IMG/VR virus record: IMGVR_UViG_3300049811_000250
Coordinates: 1 to 36,626 of that record
DNA from: a virus
DNA length: 36,626 nucleotides
Strand: one strand, 5' to 3'
The position numbers were made by a program, and so were the translations under genes. Below are positions 6,022 to 13,233 of the stretch, piece by piece; position 1 is the first letter of the stretch, and each line of letters begins with the position of its first letter. The notes under the pieces were generated by a model, which saw only the letters and a program-made list of their open reading frames with translations, searched no databases and had not been told where the DNA came from.

Positions 6022-6665
6022 GGGCCACCTTTACTGTTGGAGAAGTCGCACCACTTGCAGTCACGGGACGGCGCCGGCTTCCACTGCTCCTCCGTGTAGA
6101 TAGGCGCAAAGTAGGTCTCGTATTTCTTGCGCAGTTCCAGCAGATGCTCGCGGGTATACTGCTTGGCGTAGGTGTTGTCTGCATCCACAAACCAAAACTC
6201 GGCCGTCACGGTCTTGACGTCGGGGTAGACCGCGCTCCCACAAATCGCATAGAGCTCGATTTGTTCCGTTGACGGCACGCGATACTTGCCTGTTTTGAAG
6301 TCAATGATGATGAGCGTCTCGCCCTGGAGGTAATGCGCGTCGGACTTGGCACGAAGCCATGTGTCGGGGTGCAGCCAATTGGGCAGCAGGTTCCATTGCT
6401 TGTCGAACCCCCATGCTGCTTCAGGCTTGCACTTCCACTCGCGCAGGTTGTCGAACTCCTCTTGCCAGTCGCTCAGCGGCTCGGACAGCGCAGTAATCCA
6501 TCCCCGCAAATACGCCTCTGCCTCGTCATGAATCTTGCTGCCGCGCTCCATGGCGGGCGAGCCTTGCGTCGGCAGTTTATCCATAAACTGGTACTTGAAT
6601 TTGGCCGGGCACGCACGGTAGCAATCCAGCTTTGAGAACCCGATAGCATCGGTAAATTTTGGCAC
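6009..6665 (-). CDS. PD-(D/E)XK exonuclease, RecB/Cas4-like, with Cys cluster
   Basis: A 218-residue nuclease of the RecB/Cas4-like PD-(D/E)XK superfamily. Start at GTG 6665 with AGGGAGGTG upstream, 1 nt after the polymerase stop. Conserved features are the N-terminal SKLDCYRACPAKFKYQ, GSKIHDEAEAYLRG (active-site His), IIIDFKTGKYR (core DxK-type line), the QIELYA helix motif, and C-terminal CKWC...C. C19 together with C203, C206 and C216 matches the four-Cys arrangement that holds an iron-sulphur cluster in Cas4/AddB-type nucleases. A 5'-3' exonuclease role is likely, supplying the activity missing from the phage polymerase, which lacks a 5'-nuclease domain, or acting in recombination. No CRISPR genes are nearby, so a Cas4 function is not implied. 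Confidence 0.9.
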   Translation of the reverse strand: MPKFTDAIGFSKLDCYRACPAKFKYQFMDKLPTQGSPAMERGSKIHDEAEAYLRGWITALSEPLSDWQEEFDNLREWKCKPEAAWGFDKQWNLLPNWLHPDTWLRAKSDAHYLQGETLIIIDFKTGKYRVPSTEQIELYAICGSAVYPDVKTVTAEFWFVDADNTYAKQYTREHLLELRKKYETYFAPIYTEEQWKPAPSRDCKWCDFSNSKGGPCQY

Positions 6666-6666
6666 G

Positions 6667-8460
6667 TCACACCTCCCTGAAATTGACACCGACATCCGTG
6701 TCGGCGATAAATGGGCAGTCCAGCACATCGGCGAACGCCTCTTCCATGCATGTTTGAAGCAGCAACCGCTCCCGCTCGACATGCTCGATTGGGCATTGAA
6801 TAACCAACTGGTCATGCACCGAGAACGTGAGCTGACCATGGAATGTCGCGCGGCAATAGTCCAGCATTGCTTGCTTGGTCTGGTCGGCTGCCGAGCCTTG
6901 AATCAAGTAATTGACCAACTTATACTCGAATGTGCGGGGGACACCCGCCACCACAGCAGGCGTCTCGGCGTAGTACTGCCGCCCACCGAGTGTCGTGATG
7001 GCTTGCCGCATCCTGCCCCGTGACTTGACTTCGTTGGACAGCTGCGCAATCTCGGGCAATGCTTTGAGGTATTCGTTCTTGACGCTTTGTGCTTTGCCCG
7101 TGTCGATGTAGAGGCTCTCGGCAATCTTCCCCACGCCAGCGCCGTACAGTACGGCAAAGCCCAGCGTCTTGGCTACCTTGCGGGTAATGCCTGCGATTTG
7201 GGCAGCGATCTGATGGACGTCTTCGCGAGGATTATCGACCAGTTTCTCGAGCATCTTGCCGCCTGCGAAGTGGGCCAGTAGCCGCATCTCCTGCGCCGCG
7301 TAGTCTGCCCCCACAAACACGTTGCCCTCATCCGGTATCAAGTACTTGCGGACTTGCGGCATGGGCGCGCGGAGGGTGTAGCCAATCCGCTCGAGTTGTG
7401 ACAGCAGCTTCTCCCACTCAGTCGGCACGTTCTGCAGATTGGGGGAGGAGGATAGACGGCCTGTCCGTGCGCCTGTATCGGAATAGTTGCGCACTTGGTT
7501 CCAACGGATGTAGAGCCGCCCGCCGGTCGCTTTGGCTTGCTGCAGCCACGGGTGCATGAAGGTCCGAATGCAGGTGGCAAGCGAGTTGCGCACCAGCAGA
7601 TGGCCCAGTAGTAAGGGGTCAGTCACGGCTTGCAGGAGGCTGTCTTTTGCCACCGAGCGCTGGCCCGTCGTGGTGGAGGCGAACCCTTGCGACAGTCCAG
7701 CCTCTTCGATTGCGTCGGCAAGGTCAGCGTTGCTGTCCACGTCCACATCACGCCCAAGAATGCGGCAGATGTCTGCATCGAGCCAGTCCAGCTCTTTGTA
7801 TGCCGCGTTCAGGTCTGTGGTAAGGGTGGGGACGTCAATCCGCACACCGCGCTGCTCCATAGCCAGAATGTGCGGCATGAGAGCCATCTCACGATGGTAG
7901 GCATCAACGAGCGACGGGTGCTCTGCGAACCGCGCATTGTAGTGGGTCCATAGCTCATAGGTCCGCGTGACGTCACCAATGGCGTACTGTCCTACCAGGT
8001 CGCCGGGCGCAAAGGCAATCCATGCGCCCCACCCCTTGCTGTCACGACACACGCCATGGTTGACAAGCCAATCCTTGACCGCATCCCGCTCTTCGGGAGG
8101 GAGACCGAGGTGCAGCTCGGCAAGCGGCTTGAGCGACAGCTCACCATGCGGGTTGTCAAGGAACGCCATGACCATGGTGTCTTGCACGATGGGCCATGGC
8201 ACTTCGAGCCCCCATTTCTCTTCAAGAATGGACGCGTCAAAGTTGGCATTGTGGAAGAGCACGTGGTCCGCCAGTAGCAGCTCCTGCCTCACGCGCTCGA
8301 TGGCCTCGGGCTCGGTGCAGTTGTTACCGGACGGATGTCCCCATGCCATGTAATACGGATCCTCGCCCACAACCTGTACGGCAATACCCACCGGAGTGGG
8401 TGGGTACGCCGGGCGCGGTTGAATGGCGTGAGACTCGAAGTCTAACACCAAGATACGCAT
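6667..8460 (-). CDS. Family A DNA polymerase (Pol I-like) with 3'-5' exonuclease
   Basis: A 597-residue replicative polymerase from ATG 8460 (MRILVLDFESHA). The exonuclease domain has Exo I DFES, Exo II HNANFDASIL and Exo III YAIGDVTRTYEL. The polymerase domain has motif A GADYAAQEMR (about 383), motif B RKVAKTLGFAVLYG (about 426, with Phe at the E. coli 762 position) and motif C VHDQL (about 550). There is no 5'-nuclease domain, as usual in phages. Motif C reads HDQ where most family A enzymes have HDE. The catalytic Asp remains; the Glu-to-Gln change could lower rate or alter fidelity. No thioredoxin-binding insertion like T7's is obvious. It is followed 1 nt later by the RecB-like nuclease and preceded by a Cys-containing protein. 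Confidence 0.96.
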   Translation of the reverse strand: MRILVLDFESHAIQPRPAYPPTPVGIAVQVVGEDPYYMAWGHPSGNNCTEPEAIERVRQELLLADHVLFHNANFDASILEEKWGLEVPWPIVQDTMVMAFLDNPHGELSLKPLAELHLGLPPEERDAVKDWLVNHGVCRDSKGWGAWIAFAPGDLVGQYAIGDVTRTYELWTHYNARFAEHPSLVDAYHREMALMPHILAMEQRGVRIDVPTLTTDLNAAYKELDWLDADICRILGRDVDVDSNADLADAIEEAGLSQGFASTTTGQRSVAKDSLLQAVTDPLLLGHLLVRNSLATCIRTFMHPWLQQAKATGGRLYIRWNQVRNYSDTGARTGRLSSSPNLQNVPTEWEKLLSQLERIGYTLRAPMPQVRKYLIPDEGNVFVGADYAAQEMRLLAHFAGGKMLEKLVDNPREDVHQIAAQIAGITRKVAKTLGFAVLYGAGVGKIAESLYIDTGKAQSVKNEYLKALPEIAQLSNEVKSRGRMRQAITTLGGRQYYAETPAVVAGVPRTFEYKLVNYLIQGSAADQTKQAMLDYCRATFHGQLTFSVHDQLVIQCPIEHVERERLLLQTCMEEAFADVLDCPFIADTDVGVNFREV

Positions 8461-8461
8461 A

Positions 8462-9169
8462 TCAGAACTTCTTGGCTTTGGTTTTGACTTCCGGCTTCGG
8501 CTCGTCGCGCTCCTCGAAAGTCGGATACGGTTGGACGAGCTGCTTGCGCGCCGTCTCCATGCGGCCAAGCAGCACCGCCAAGTCCTGCCCTTCCGCTTGC
8601 TGCTTGGGAGTGAGGCTGGCTTTGAAGAACGAGCGGGCGTCAGGCACCACCTTGAGCTGCGTGATGAACTGCCCGCTGAGCTTGCCACTTGCGGCGCAGC
8701 GACCAAAGAAGTCTTTGACGCTGGCCATGGAGGTGATGGGGAACGAGCACTGATACATCGGCGCGCTGTCCAACGGCGCGGAGGCAGGGAGGATAGCGAC
8801 GCGGGTGCCTTCACGGCACGCTTTGCCTTTCCCCTTGCTGCCCCACTCGTTCTGCGGGCAGCCCTCGCACGACGTGTGTTGCGGGTCACCGGCTTGTGGG
8901 TGCGGTGCCTCGCCGTCGAACGAGTAGCACGCGGGGACTTGCGGCTTGCTCGGGTCGTAGGCACCGGGGTAGTAGCTGCGCTCGCCCTGCTGCGCCAGCA
9001 CAATGACTTCCGCCTCGCCGCCCGGGACGGGCACGCCGTCGACGATGAGCTGACCGCCTTTGAAGCTGATCAGGTTGGCGCCGACTTGCATCTGGGCCAT
9101 CTTTTCTTGCTGAAGGGCCAGCTGCTGCTTGACGAGGTCTTCGACGGAAACGATTTGCGTATTGCTCAT
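8462..9169 (-). CDS. Conserved phage replication-region protein with Cys cluster (235 aa; ssDNA-binding candidate)
   Basis: A 235-residue protein, ATG 9169 with AAGGAG upstream. An N-terminal coiled-coil helix (VEDLVKQQLALQQEKMAQMQ) is followed by a beta-rich region (LISFKGGQLIVDG), then four Cys in ACYSFDG, TSCEGCPQNEWG and KACREG, probably a zinc-binding loop, and a helical C-terminal half ending in a charged Lys/Glu/Pro tail. I recognise the pattern SYYPGAYDPSKP...C...CEGCPQNEWGS...C.EG as a family found beside phage DNA polymerases. Function is unproven; single-strand DNA binding or recombination mediation is the natural guess from position. It ends 1 nt before the polymerase start, so the two are translated together. 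Confidence 0.75.
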   Translation of the reverse strand: MSNTQIVSVEDLVKQQLALQQEKMAQMQVGANLISFKGGQLIVDGVPVPGGEAEVIVLAQQGERSYYPGAYDPSKPQVPACYSFDGEAPHPQAGDPQHTSCEGCPQNEWGSKGKGKACREGTRVAILPASAPLDSAPMYQCSFPITSMASVKDFFGRCAASGKLSGQFITQLKVVPDARSFFKASLTPKQQAEGQDLAVLLGRMETARKQLVQPYPTFEERDEPKPEVKTKAKKF

Positions 9170-9190
9170 GGTATTTACTCCTTGGTTGAA

Positions 9191-9562
9191 TTACCGCTTG
9201 CTCTTCGTGAGGGACAGATCGACCAGCGCGATGGGCTCGGTGCCTGGCACAGTGACGCCATCGTCGCGGAGAGCAGTCCACAGGGTGGTGGTGATGCGCT
9301 TGTGGAGCAGCTCGAACATGCCTTGTGACTGGATGAACGCGTACACTGCCTCCCAATCGGTCACGTTCGGTGTGACCTTGTACTGCAGGGACGCCGTTGC
9401 GGTTTGTCCCTTCGCTCCCTCGAGGCCGCCTTCTTTCAGCGCCTCGATGAGCATTGCCTTCAGCTCTGCCTCGTTCGACTTCAGCTCGGTGAGAGTCTTC
9501 TCAAGCTCCAAGCGCTTTGCACGCAGGGCGTAGAGGTCGTCGATTTGTTGCCCTAAGTCCAT
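9191..9562 (-). CDS. Conserved phage coiled-coil protein (123 aa)
   Basis: A 123-residue protein, ATG 9562 with GGAGAG upstream. Residues 5-45 are a continuous charged helix (LYALRAKRLELEKTLTELKS...), clearly coiled coil. The remainder is compact: QTATASLQYKVTPNVTDWEA, then YAFIQSQGMFELLHKRITT and a final strand-rich segment. Small proteins with this coiled-coil-plus-alpha/beta layout are common next to phage recombination and replication genes; I know of no proven function. It lies 21 nt upstream of the 235-aa protein and is likely in the same transcript. Gp157-like recombination accessory is one possible family, held weakly. Confidence 0.7.
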   Translation of the reverse strand: MDLGQQIDDLYALRAKRLELEKTLTELKSNEAELKAMLIEALKEGGLEGAKGQTATASLQYKVTPNVTDWEAVYAFIQSQGMFELLHKRITTTLWTALRDDGVTVPGTEPIALVDLSLTKSKR

Positions 9563-9586
9563 AGTATTCTCTCCTTATCCGATGCG

Positions 9587-9805
9587 TCAGTGCACCGTGG
9601 AATCATTGTAGCACGACTCGTCAGTCTGGGTCGTAGCAGTTTGCGACGTGAATGTTTCCAGGTCGATGTTGAGTTCTTCCAAAAGGAAGATGATTTGAAG
9701 TAGTTGCGGGCGGAGTGCTACCCGCTCCTCAGGCGTCAGGGGGGAGGGATGCGTGGCCAGCAGATAGTCCACCTGCTGGTCGTAAGTCACGGTTATTTGC
9801 TCCAT
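9587..9805 (-). CDS. Hypothetical acidic protein (72 aa)
   Basis: A 72-residue acidic protein starting at ATG 9805 and overlapping the upstream gene by 13 nt. It begins MEQITVTYDQQVDYLLATHP, continues with a helix-forming stretch (RPQLLQIIFLLEELNIDLE) and ends with a Thr/Ser-rich tail. No motif or family recognised. Size, acidity and position second in the early operon are typical of phage early host-interaction proteins, but there is no direct sign of function. Confidence 0.6.
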   Translation of the reverse strand: MEQITVTYDQQVDYLLATHPSPLTPEERVALRPQLLQIIFLLEELNIDLETFTSQTATTQTDESCYNDSTVH

Positions 9806-10140
9806 ATTGCAAGTAACTCGTTCAACTTAGCTGCGTTATGTATGCCAAGCGCTTTGATGTCCGCAAGCTCTGCCTCAATGCGATCAAGCTGCGTTTGCTC
9901 CTTAACCACGGCAGGCTTTGGGCTATGCTTATGCGCAATACCTTCTTCTTGAAAGTAGTTTTGAACAGAGTAGAACCCGACATTACGTTCAAGCAGTTCA
10001 CTTGCTTGAACGCGCAGTTCCTCTAATGTCATTTGCGCAACTTTGGTAAGATTTGACCGTACCCATCTATCAAACATGCGGGATTCTTTTCCGCTCCATT
10101 GATTGTATTTTTTGCTACTAACTTCACTATTTGTTTCCAC
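9793..10140 (-). CDS. First gene of leftward early operon, hypothetical (115 aa)
   Basis: A 115-residue protein, GTG 10140 with AAGGAG upstream (start supported by the ribosome site). It is mostly helical and charged: KYNQWSGKESRMFDRWVRSN, then MTLEELRVQASELLERNVGF and YSVQNYFQEEGI, which could form a helix-turn-helix-like fold, followed by a Lys/Pro linker and a C-terminal coiled-coil helix (QLDRIEAELADIKALG). It is the promoter-proximal gene of the leftward arm and so would be the earliest expressed. A regulatory DNA-binding role would fit, but I recognise no family. Confidence 0.65.
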   Translation of the reverse strand: METNSEVSSKKYNQWSGKESRMFDRWVRSNLTKVAQMTLEELRVQASELLERNVGFYSVQNYFQEEGIAHKHSPKPAVVKEQTQLDRIEAELADIKALGIHNAAKLNELLAIWSK

Positions 10141-10173
10141 AGTATTTTCTCCTTAGTTAGCTGCCGAATGACA

Positions 10174-10213
10174 GCATAATCGAATTATGCAACTGGGAAA
10201 CGCTCAATGTAAA
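10174..10213 (-). promoter_or_regulatory. Leftward early promoter with palindrome over the -10
   Basis: Minus-strand -35 TTTACA (10213-10208), 18-bp spacer, -10 CATAAT (10189-10184). The -10 lies in a perfect interrupted palindrome GCATAAT-CGA-ATTATGC (10174-10190), which could be an operator or a second, opposed -10. The spacer GAGCGTTTCC matches the promoter at 1598-1627. This drives the main leftward operon. Confidence 0.7.
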
Positions 10214-10293
10214 CGACTATTTTCTCAGCCCAGGCTTTACGCGCGCGCGTCGCGGTTCAGAAGTGACCAGGACCGTTGCATTACGCACCGTCG

Positions 10294-10322
10294 CGATACA
10301 CTGTCGATATAGACGATATAAT
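10294..10322 (+). promoter_or_regulatory. Candidate rightward early promoter
   Basis: A perfect TATAAT at 10317-10322 lies 31 nt before the GTG of the HTH gene. The hexamer 17 bp upstream (CGATAC, 10294-10299) is a poor -35. Two tandem CGATATA elements overlap the -10 region. Transcription start near 10329 would leave a short leader containing AAAGGAG. The weak -35 suggests a need for an activator or a weak constitutive promoter. Confidence 0.5.
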
Positions 10323-10353
10323 TGAGTTTCGTCACTGTAAAAAGGAGTATCTT

Positions 10354-10569
10354 GTGAGCGAGGAACTAACAGTATCTGAAGCCGCCTTGCTGTATGGGTG
10401 CACTCGCACCAATATGGCGTATCTTATCAACACCGGCCGGCTTGAACATCGCAAGGTCGGCAAGCGCTTGATTCTGGTCAAGCGCGACGAGGTAATCGCT
10501 TTGCGGGAGGCACGTGACACCCGCAAGAACACTAACCAATGGATTGAGCCCATCGCACGGAGCGCTTAA
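10354..10569 (+). CDS. Small excisionase/MerR-type HTH protein (71 aa)
   Basis: Start set at GTG 10354, with AAAGGAG 9 nt upstream; the upstream part of the open frame lies in the promoter region. The 71 residues fit the HTH_17/excisionase layout: LTVSEAALLYGCTRTNMAYL (helix-turn-helix), INTGRLEHRKVGKRLILVKR (wing with the usual 'G.L.....G...LV.R..V' pattern) and a basic C-terminal tail. It is the first gene of the rightward arm, coupled by TAATG to the primase-helicase. With no integrase present, a regulator of the divergent control region, or an origin-binding partner of the helicase, is more likely than excision. No target site can be assigned. Confidence 0.8.
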   Translation: MSEELTVSEAALLYGCTRTNMAYLINTGRLEHRKVGKRLILVKRDEVIALREARDTRKNTNQWIEPIARSA

Positions 10570-12854
10570 TGGAACTAGCAGAACAAATTGTCCATCCTTT
10601 CGGGATTGACCCCCTTGCGGTTAGCCGGTTGTTCATGCATGAAGACCTTGCCAAGTCGGGCTTGGTGCTTACTGATTTCCCCATCCCTCCAGTGCCGGTG
10701 GCAGCAGTTGGTGGTCGTGGGTGTTATCAGATCTGGTATGACGCCACATACTACAAGCTCAAAATTGATCGTGAGCATGACAAGTATATTGGCATTAAAG
10801 GAGTCCAGCCTCCGGTTGTGGTGCTTGGTGACCCTTACGGCGCGCCCATCACCGCCTCGGTGGAGGGACTGAAGAAGGCGCTCGCGTTCCATGTTACCAC
10901 GGGCATACCCACATTGGCTATCGATAGCTGCTGGGGTTTTGGCGAGAACGTGGAGGAGAACAACGGTATCAAGGTGAAAGACCTCCATACCGACATCATG
11001 CAGCATCTCACGCCAGGCCAGTCGCACCTTGTGCTTTTCGATGGGGACTGGGCTACTAATGACAATGTGCGTCTTGCTTTGGCGACGTATCGCATGCTGT
11101 TAGAAGAGCAAGGTGTCAAGCTGAAGTTCAAAGACATCGGCACTGGGCAGCACGGCCAGAAACTCGGATACGACGACTGGTTCGTGGAGTGCTATGGCAC
11201 CGACCGGGCACTGTGGCCGACGCAAAGTGCCGTGTTGGAGCAGGTAATTGTCAGTCTCAAGGACATCCCGAATGAAGAGCTGCTGGGGGGAGCGCAGTCA
11301 TTCGCGCTTAACAGCCCTATGCGGTTCTCAAAAGAATACCTCGATCTGACTGACCGTGGCGCTGGGTCCTTAATGGTCAAGCTTGTCGGCGTGGATAACT
11401 TCAAGTTTTGTAAGGACACGCAGGAGTGGATCCAGTGGGACGCCAAGACGTTGCGGTGGGTTAATCTTGGCAGCTCACCATACGGCATGATTGACATTGC
11501 CGCTCAGCACTATTTGCGTCGTGCCCAGGTGCTTAGTGCTCAGGCTGCCAAAATGGAGGGCAACAAAGAGCTTGAGGGCAAGATGAAGGGGCTGCTCCAG
11601 CAGGCCAAAGAATTCGCCAAGTTCGGCAAGGGGCATTGTAGTAGCACTGCGGGGCGTGGTGCCGTGCTCCGTGACCTCGAGTCCCGCAAGGAGTTGTGGG
11701 TGTTCAAGGATGAGTTCGACTCCAATCCTGACCTGCTGGCTGTGGCTAATGGCGTGGTGGAACTGCGGACCGGCACGTTGCGGGCGGAGCGTCAGTCGGA
11801 TCTGGTGCTGCGTCGCTGCCCCGACGACTACGTGAGTGAGGAGCCAACGGGGGACGACGTGGACCGTCTCAAGCAGTTCTTAGTGGAAATCACAGGGTCC
11901 GCCCACGGTGACCCCGACCCTCAGGCCCTGGAATACCTCCAACGCCGTCTCGGCGCCTCGGTAAGGGGGAAGAACAGTCTCACCGCCATCGAGTTGTGGA
12001 ATGGACATGGCAGTAATGGAAAGAGCGTGCTGTCGAACCTGCTGCAAGCTGCGTTGGGAGATACGGACAAGGGCGGCTACGCGTGTTCCACCAACGCGAA
12101 TGTCATCATGAGCACTGTCAAGGTGCGTGATGCGGAGAGTTCCACGCCGTTCTTGGTAAAGCTGATTGGCGCGCGGCTCGTGTTCATGGCGGAGAGCAAA
12201 GACACCGATCACATGAACGAGAGCTTCGTCAAGCAGATTAGCGGAGGGGACAAGATCACGGCCCGCGCTAACTATCAGGAGGGCAAGTCGTATGGCGTCA
12301 CGTTCTCCCCCGTATTGCTGACCAATAACCTGCCTCATATCAACGAAGGGGGAGAGGCACTGTGGGACCGGATTGCCGTGACCGAGTTCGCATGCCGCTG
12401 GCGGAGGCCGAACAAGCAATACGTCTCGGCGGAGGACCTCGCCCTTCCGCTTGGTGACTTGTGGTTTGAAGACGTGGCACCGCATAGCAAGAGCGTGCGG
12501 CAATGGCTTATCTGGTGGCTTGTGGAGGGATGCGTCAAGTGGTTCAAAGAGGGCTTGGGCGCAGTGCCGGAGCGGTACCACACCGCGGTCAGGGCTTACC
12601 AGGACAACAACGACAAATACAGTGACTGGATGGCAGAATGCGGTTGGTACTTTGTGGATAAAGATATTAATACACTGTCAGGGGAGCTGTATCGGAGTTT
12701 TGAGGCCTACACAGAAAGCATTGGCGGGAAGGCGCCAATTAACAAGATATTTACCAAGCGGTTGCTTGAGCGGTTCCCACAGCTCTCCGTGAAGCGGAGC
12801 AACGGGCGGAATGTGGTATGTGGTATTGCTTTGAAGGAAAGGATGGAGAAATGA
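10569..12854 (+). CDS. Primase-helicase: DUF3854/TOPRIM-like N terminus, D5_N and SF3 helicase
   Basis: A 761-residue replication initiator of the phage/plasmid D5 primase-helicase class. Residues about 85-190 have the TOPRIM-like DUF3854 pattern: VVVLGDPYGAPITASVEGLK (acidic residue followed by EG.KKA), then LVLFDGDWATND (the paired Asp). Residues about 280-440 form a D5_N-type region (ANGVVELRTG). The SF3 ATPase has Walker A GHGSNGKSVLSN (about 477-488), Walker B LVFMAES and the sensor motif LLTNNLPHI. The C-terminal 100 residues form a winged-helix tail (KIFTKRLLERFPQL). SF3 helicases commonly melt origins marked by iterons; the inverted repeats at 14754-14911 are a natural target. ATGA overlap with the next gene. 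Confidence 0.9.
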   Translation: MELAEQIVHPFGIDPLAVSRLFMHEDLAKSGLVLTDFPIPPVPVAAVGGRGCYQIWYDATYYKLKIDREHDKYIGIKGVQPPVVVLGDPYGAPITASVEGLKKALAFHVTTGIPTLAIDSCWGFGENVEENNGIKVKDLHTDIMQHLTPGQSHLVLFDGDWATNDNVRLALATYRMLLEEQGVKLKFKDIGTGQHGQKLGYDDWFVECYGTDRALWPTQSAVLEQVIVSLKDIPNEELLGGAQSFALNSPMRFSKEYLDLTDRGAGSLMVKLVGVDNFKFCKDTQEWIQWDAKTLRWVNLGSSPYGMIDIAAQHYLRRAQVLSAQAAKMEGNKELEGKMKGLLQQAKEFAKFGKGHCSSTAGRGAVLRDLESRKELWVFKDEFDSNPDLLAVANGVVELRTGTLRAERQSDLVLRRCPDDYVSEEPTGDDVDRLKQFLVEITGSAHGDPDPQALEYLQRRLGASVRGKNSLTAIELWNGHGSNGKSVLSNLLQAALGDTDKGGYACSTNANVIMSTVKVRDAESSTPFLVKLIGARLVFMAESKDTDHMNESFVKQISGGDKITARANYQEGKSYGVTFSPVLLTNNLPHINEGGEALWDRIAVTEFACRWRRPNKQYVSAEDLALPLGDLWFEDVAPHSKSVRQWLIWWLVEGCVKWFKEGLGAVPERYHTAVRAYQDNNDKYSDWMAECGWYFVDKDINTLSGELYRSFEAYTESIGGKAPINKIFTKRLLERFPQLSVKRSNGRNVVCGIALKERMEK

Positions 12855-13165
12855 AGCATCTTGAAACTGGGCGTGGCACCAAGCAATATCAAGATTTCTT
12901 CACGCCGTCTGATGTAAGCCAGCAATTGGCCACGCGTATTATGGCGGATTGGACGGCACGTGGAGAGCGGTTCGTCCGGGTTCTCGATCCCGCTGTGGGC
13001 AGTGGTAGTTTGATTTGGCCATTGCTTGAGCGGTGGGAGCATGGTCTGGAGGTTTTATGCTGTGATATCCAAGCAGATTACCTTGCCTTTGTGGAGGAGA
13101 AAGCACAGGCGCTGGGCTACACTGTTACACGTGAGCGCTTCGGGTTGCGTATTGTTGCTAATTAG
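12851..13165 (+). CDS. SAM-binding half of a DNA methyltransferase (104 aa, lacks motif IV)
   Basis: A 104-residue protein overlapping the primase-helicase by ATGA. It has the N-terminal part of a DNA methyltransferase: motif X DFFTPSDVSQQLA (residues 15-27), motif I LDPAVGSGSLIW (45-56) and a motif II strand-acid LEVLCCDIQADY (66-77). It ends after GYTVTRERFGLRI, before any NPP(F/Y) catalytic motif IV. It should bind S-adenosylmethionine but cannot transfer a methyl group alone. The next gene carries NPPF and a degenerate motif I, so the two may be complementary subunits, or this may be a decayed paralogue or a SAM-sequestering protein. A new promoter begins 3 nt after its stop. Confidence 0.8.
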   Translation: MKHLETGRGTKQYQDFFTPSDVSQQLATRIMADWTARGERFVRVLDPAVGSGSLIWPLLERWEHGLEVLCCDIQADYLAFVEEKAQALGYTVTRERFGLRIVAN

Positions 13166-13168
13166 TTA

Positions 13169-13198
13169 TTTACTTGGTGCTAGTAGTTTTGCTATAAT
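13169..13198 (+). promoter_or_regulatory. Rightward sigma70-type promoter (TTTACT-18-TATAAT)
   Basis: -35 TTTACT 13169-13174, 18-bp spacer, -10 TATAAT 13193-13198. AATTAGTTATTTACTTGGT is nearly identical to the leftward promoter at 4339-4367. The leader CTATAATATCTTTATTGACT is also shared, reversed, with the 15625-15630 region. It should give the nuclease-methyltransferase gene its own expression; AGGAG lies 9 nt before that ATG. Confidence 0.8.
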
Positions 13199-13233
13199 AT
13201 CTTTATTGACTAACTACTACAGGAGTAAATATT

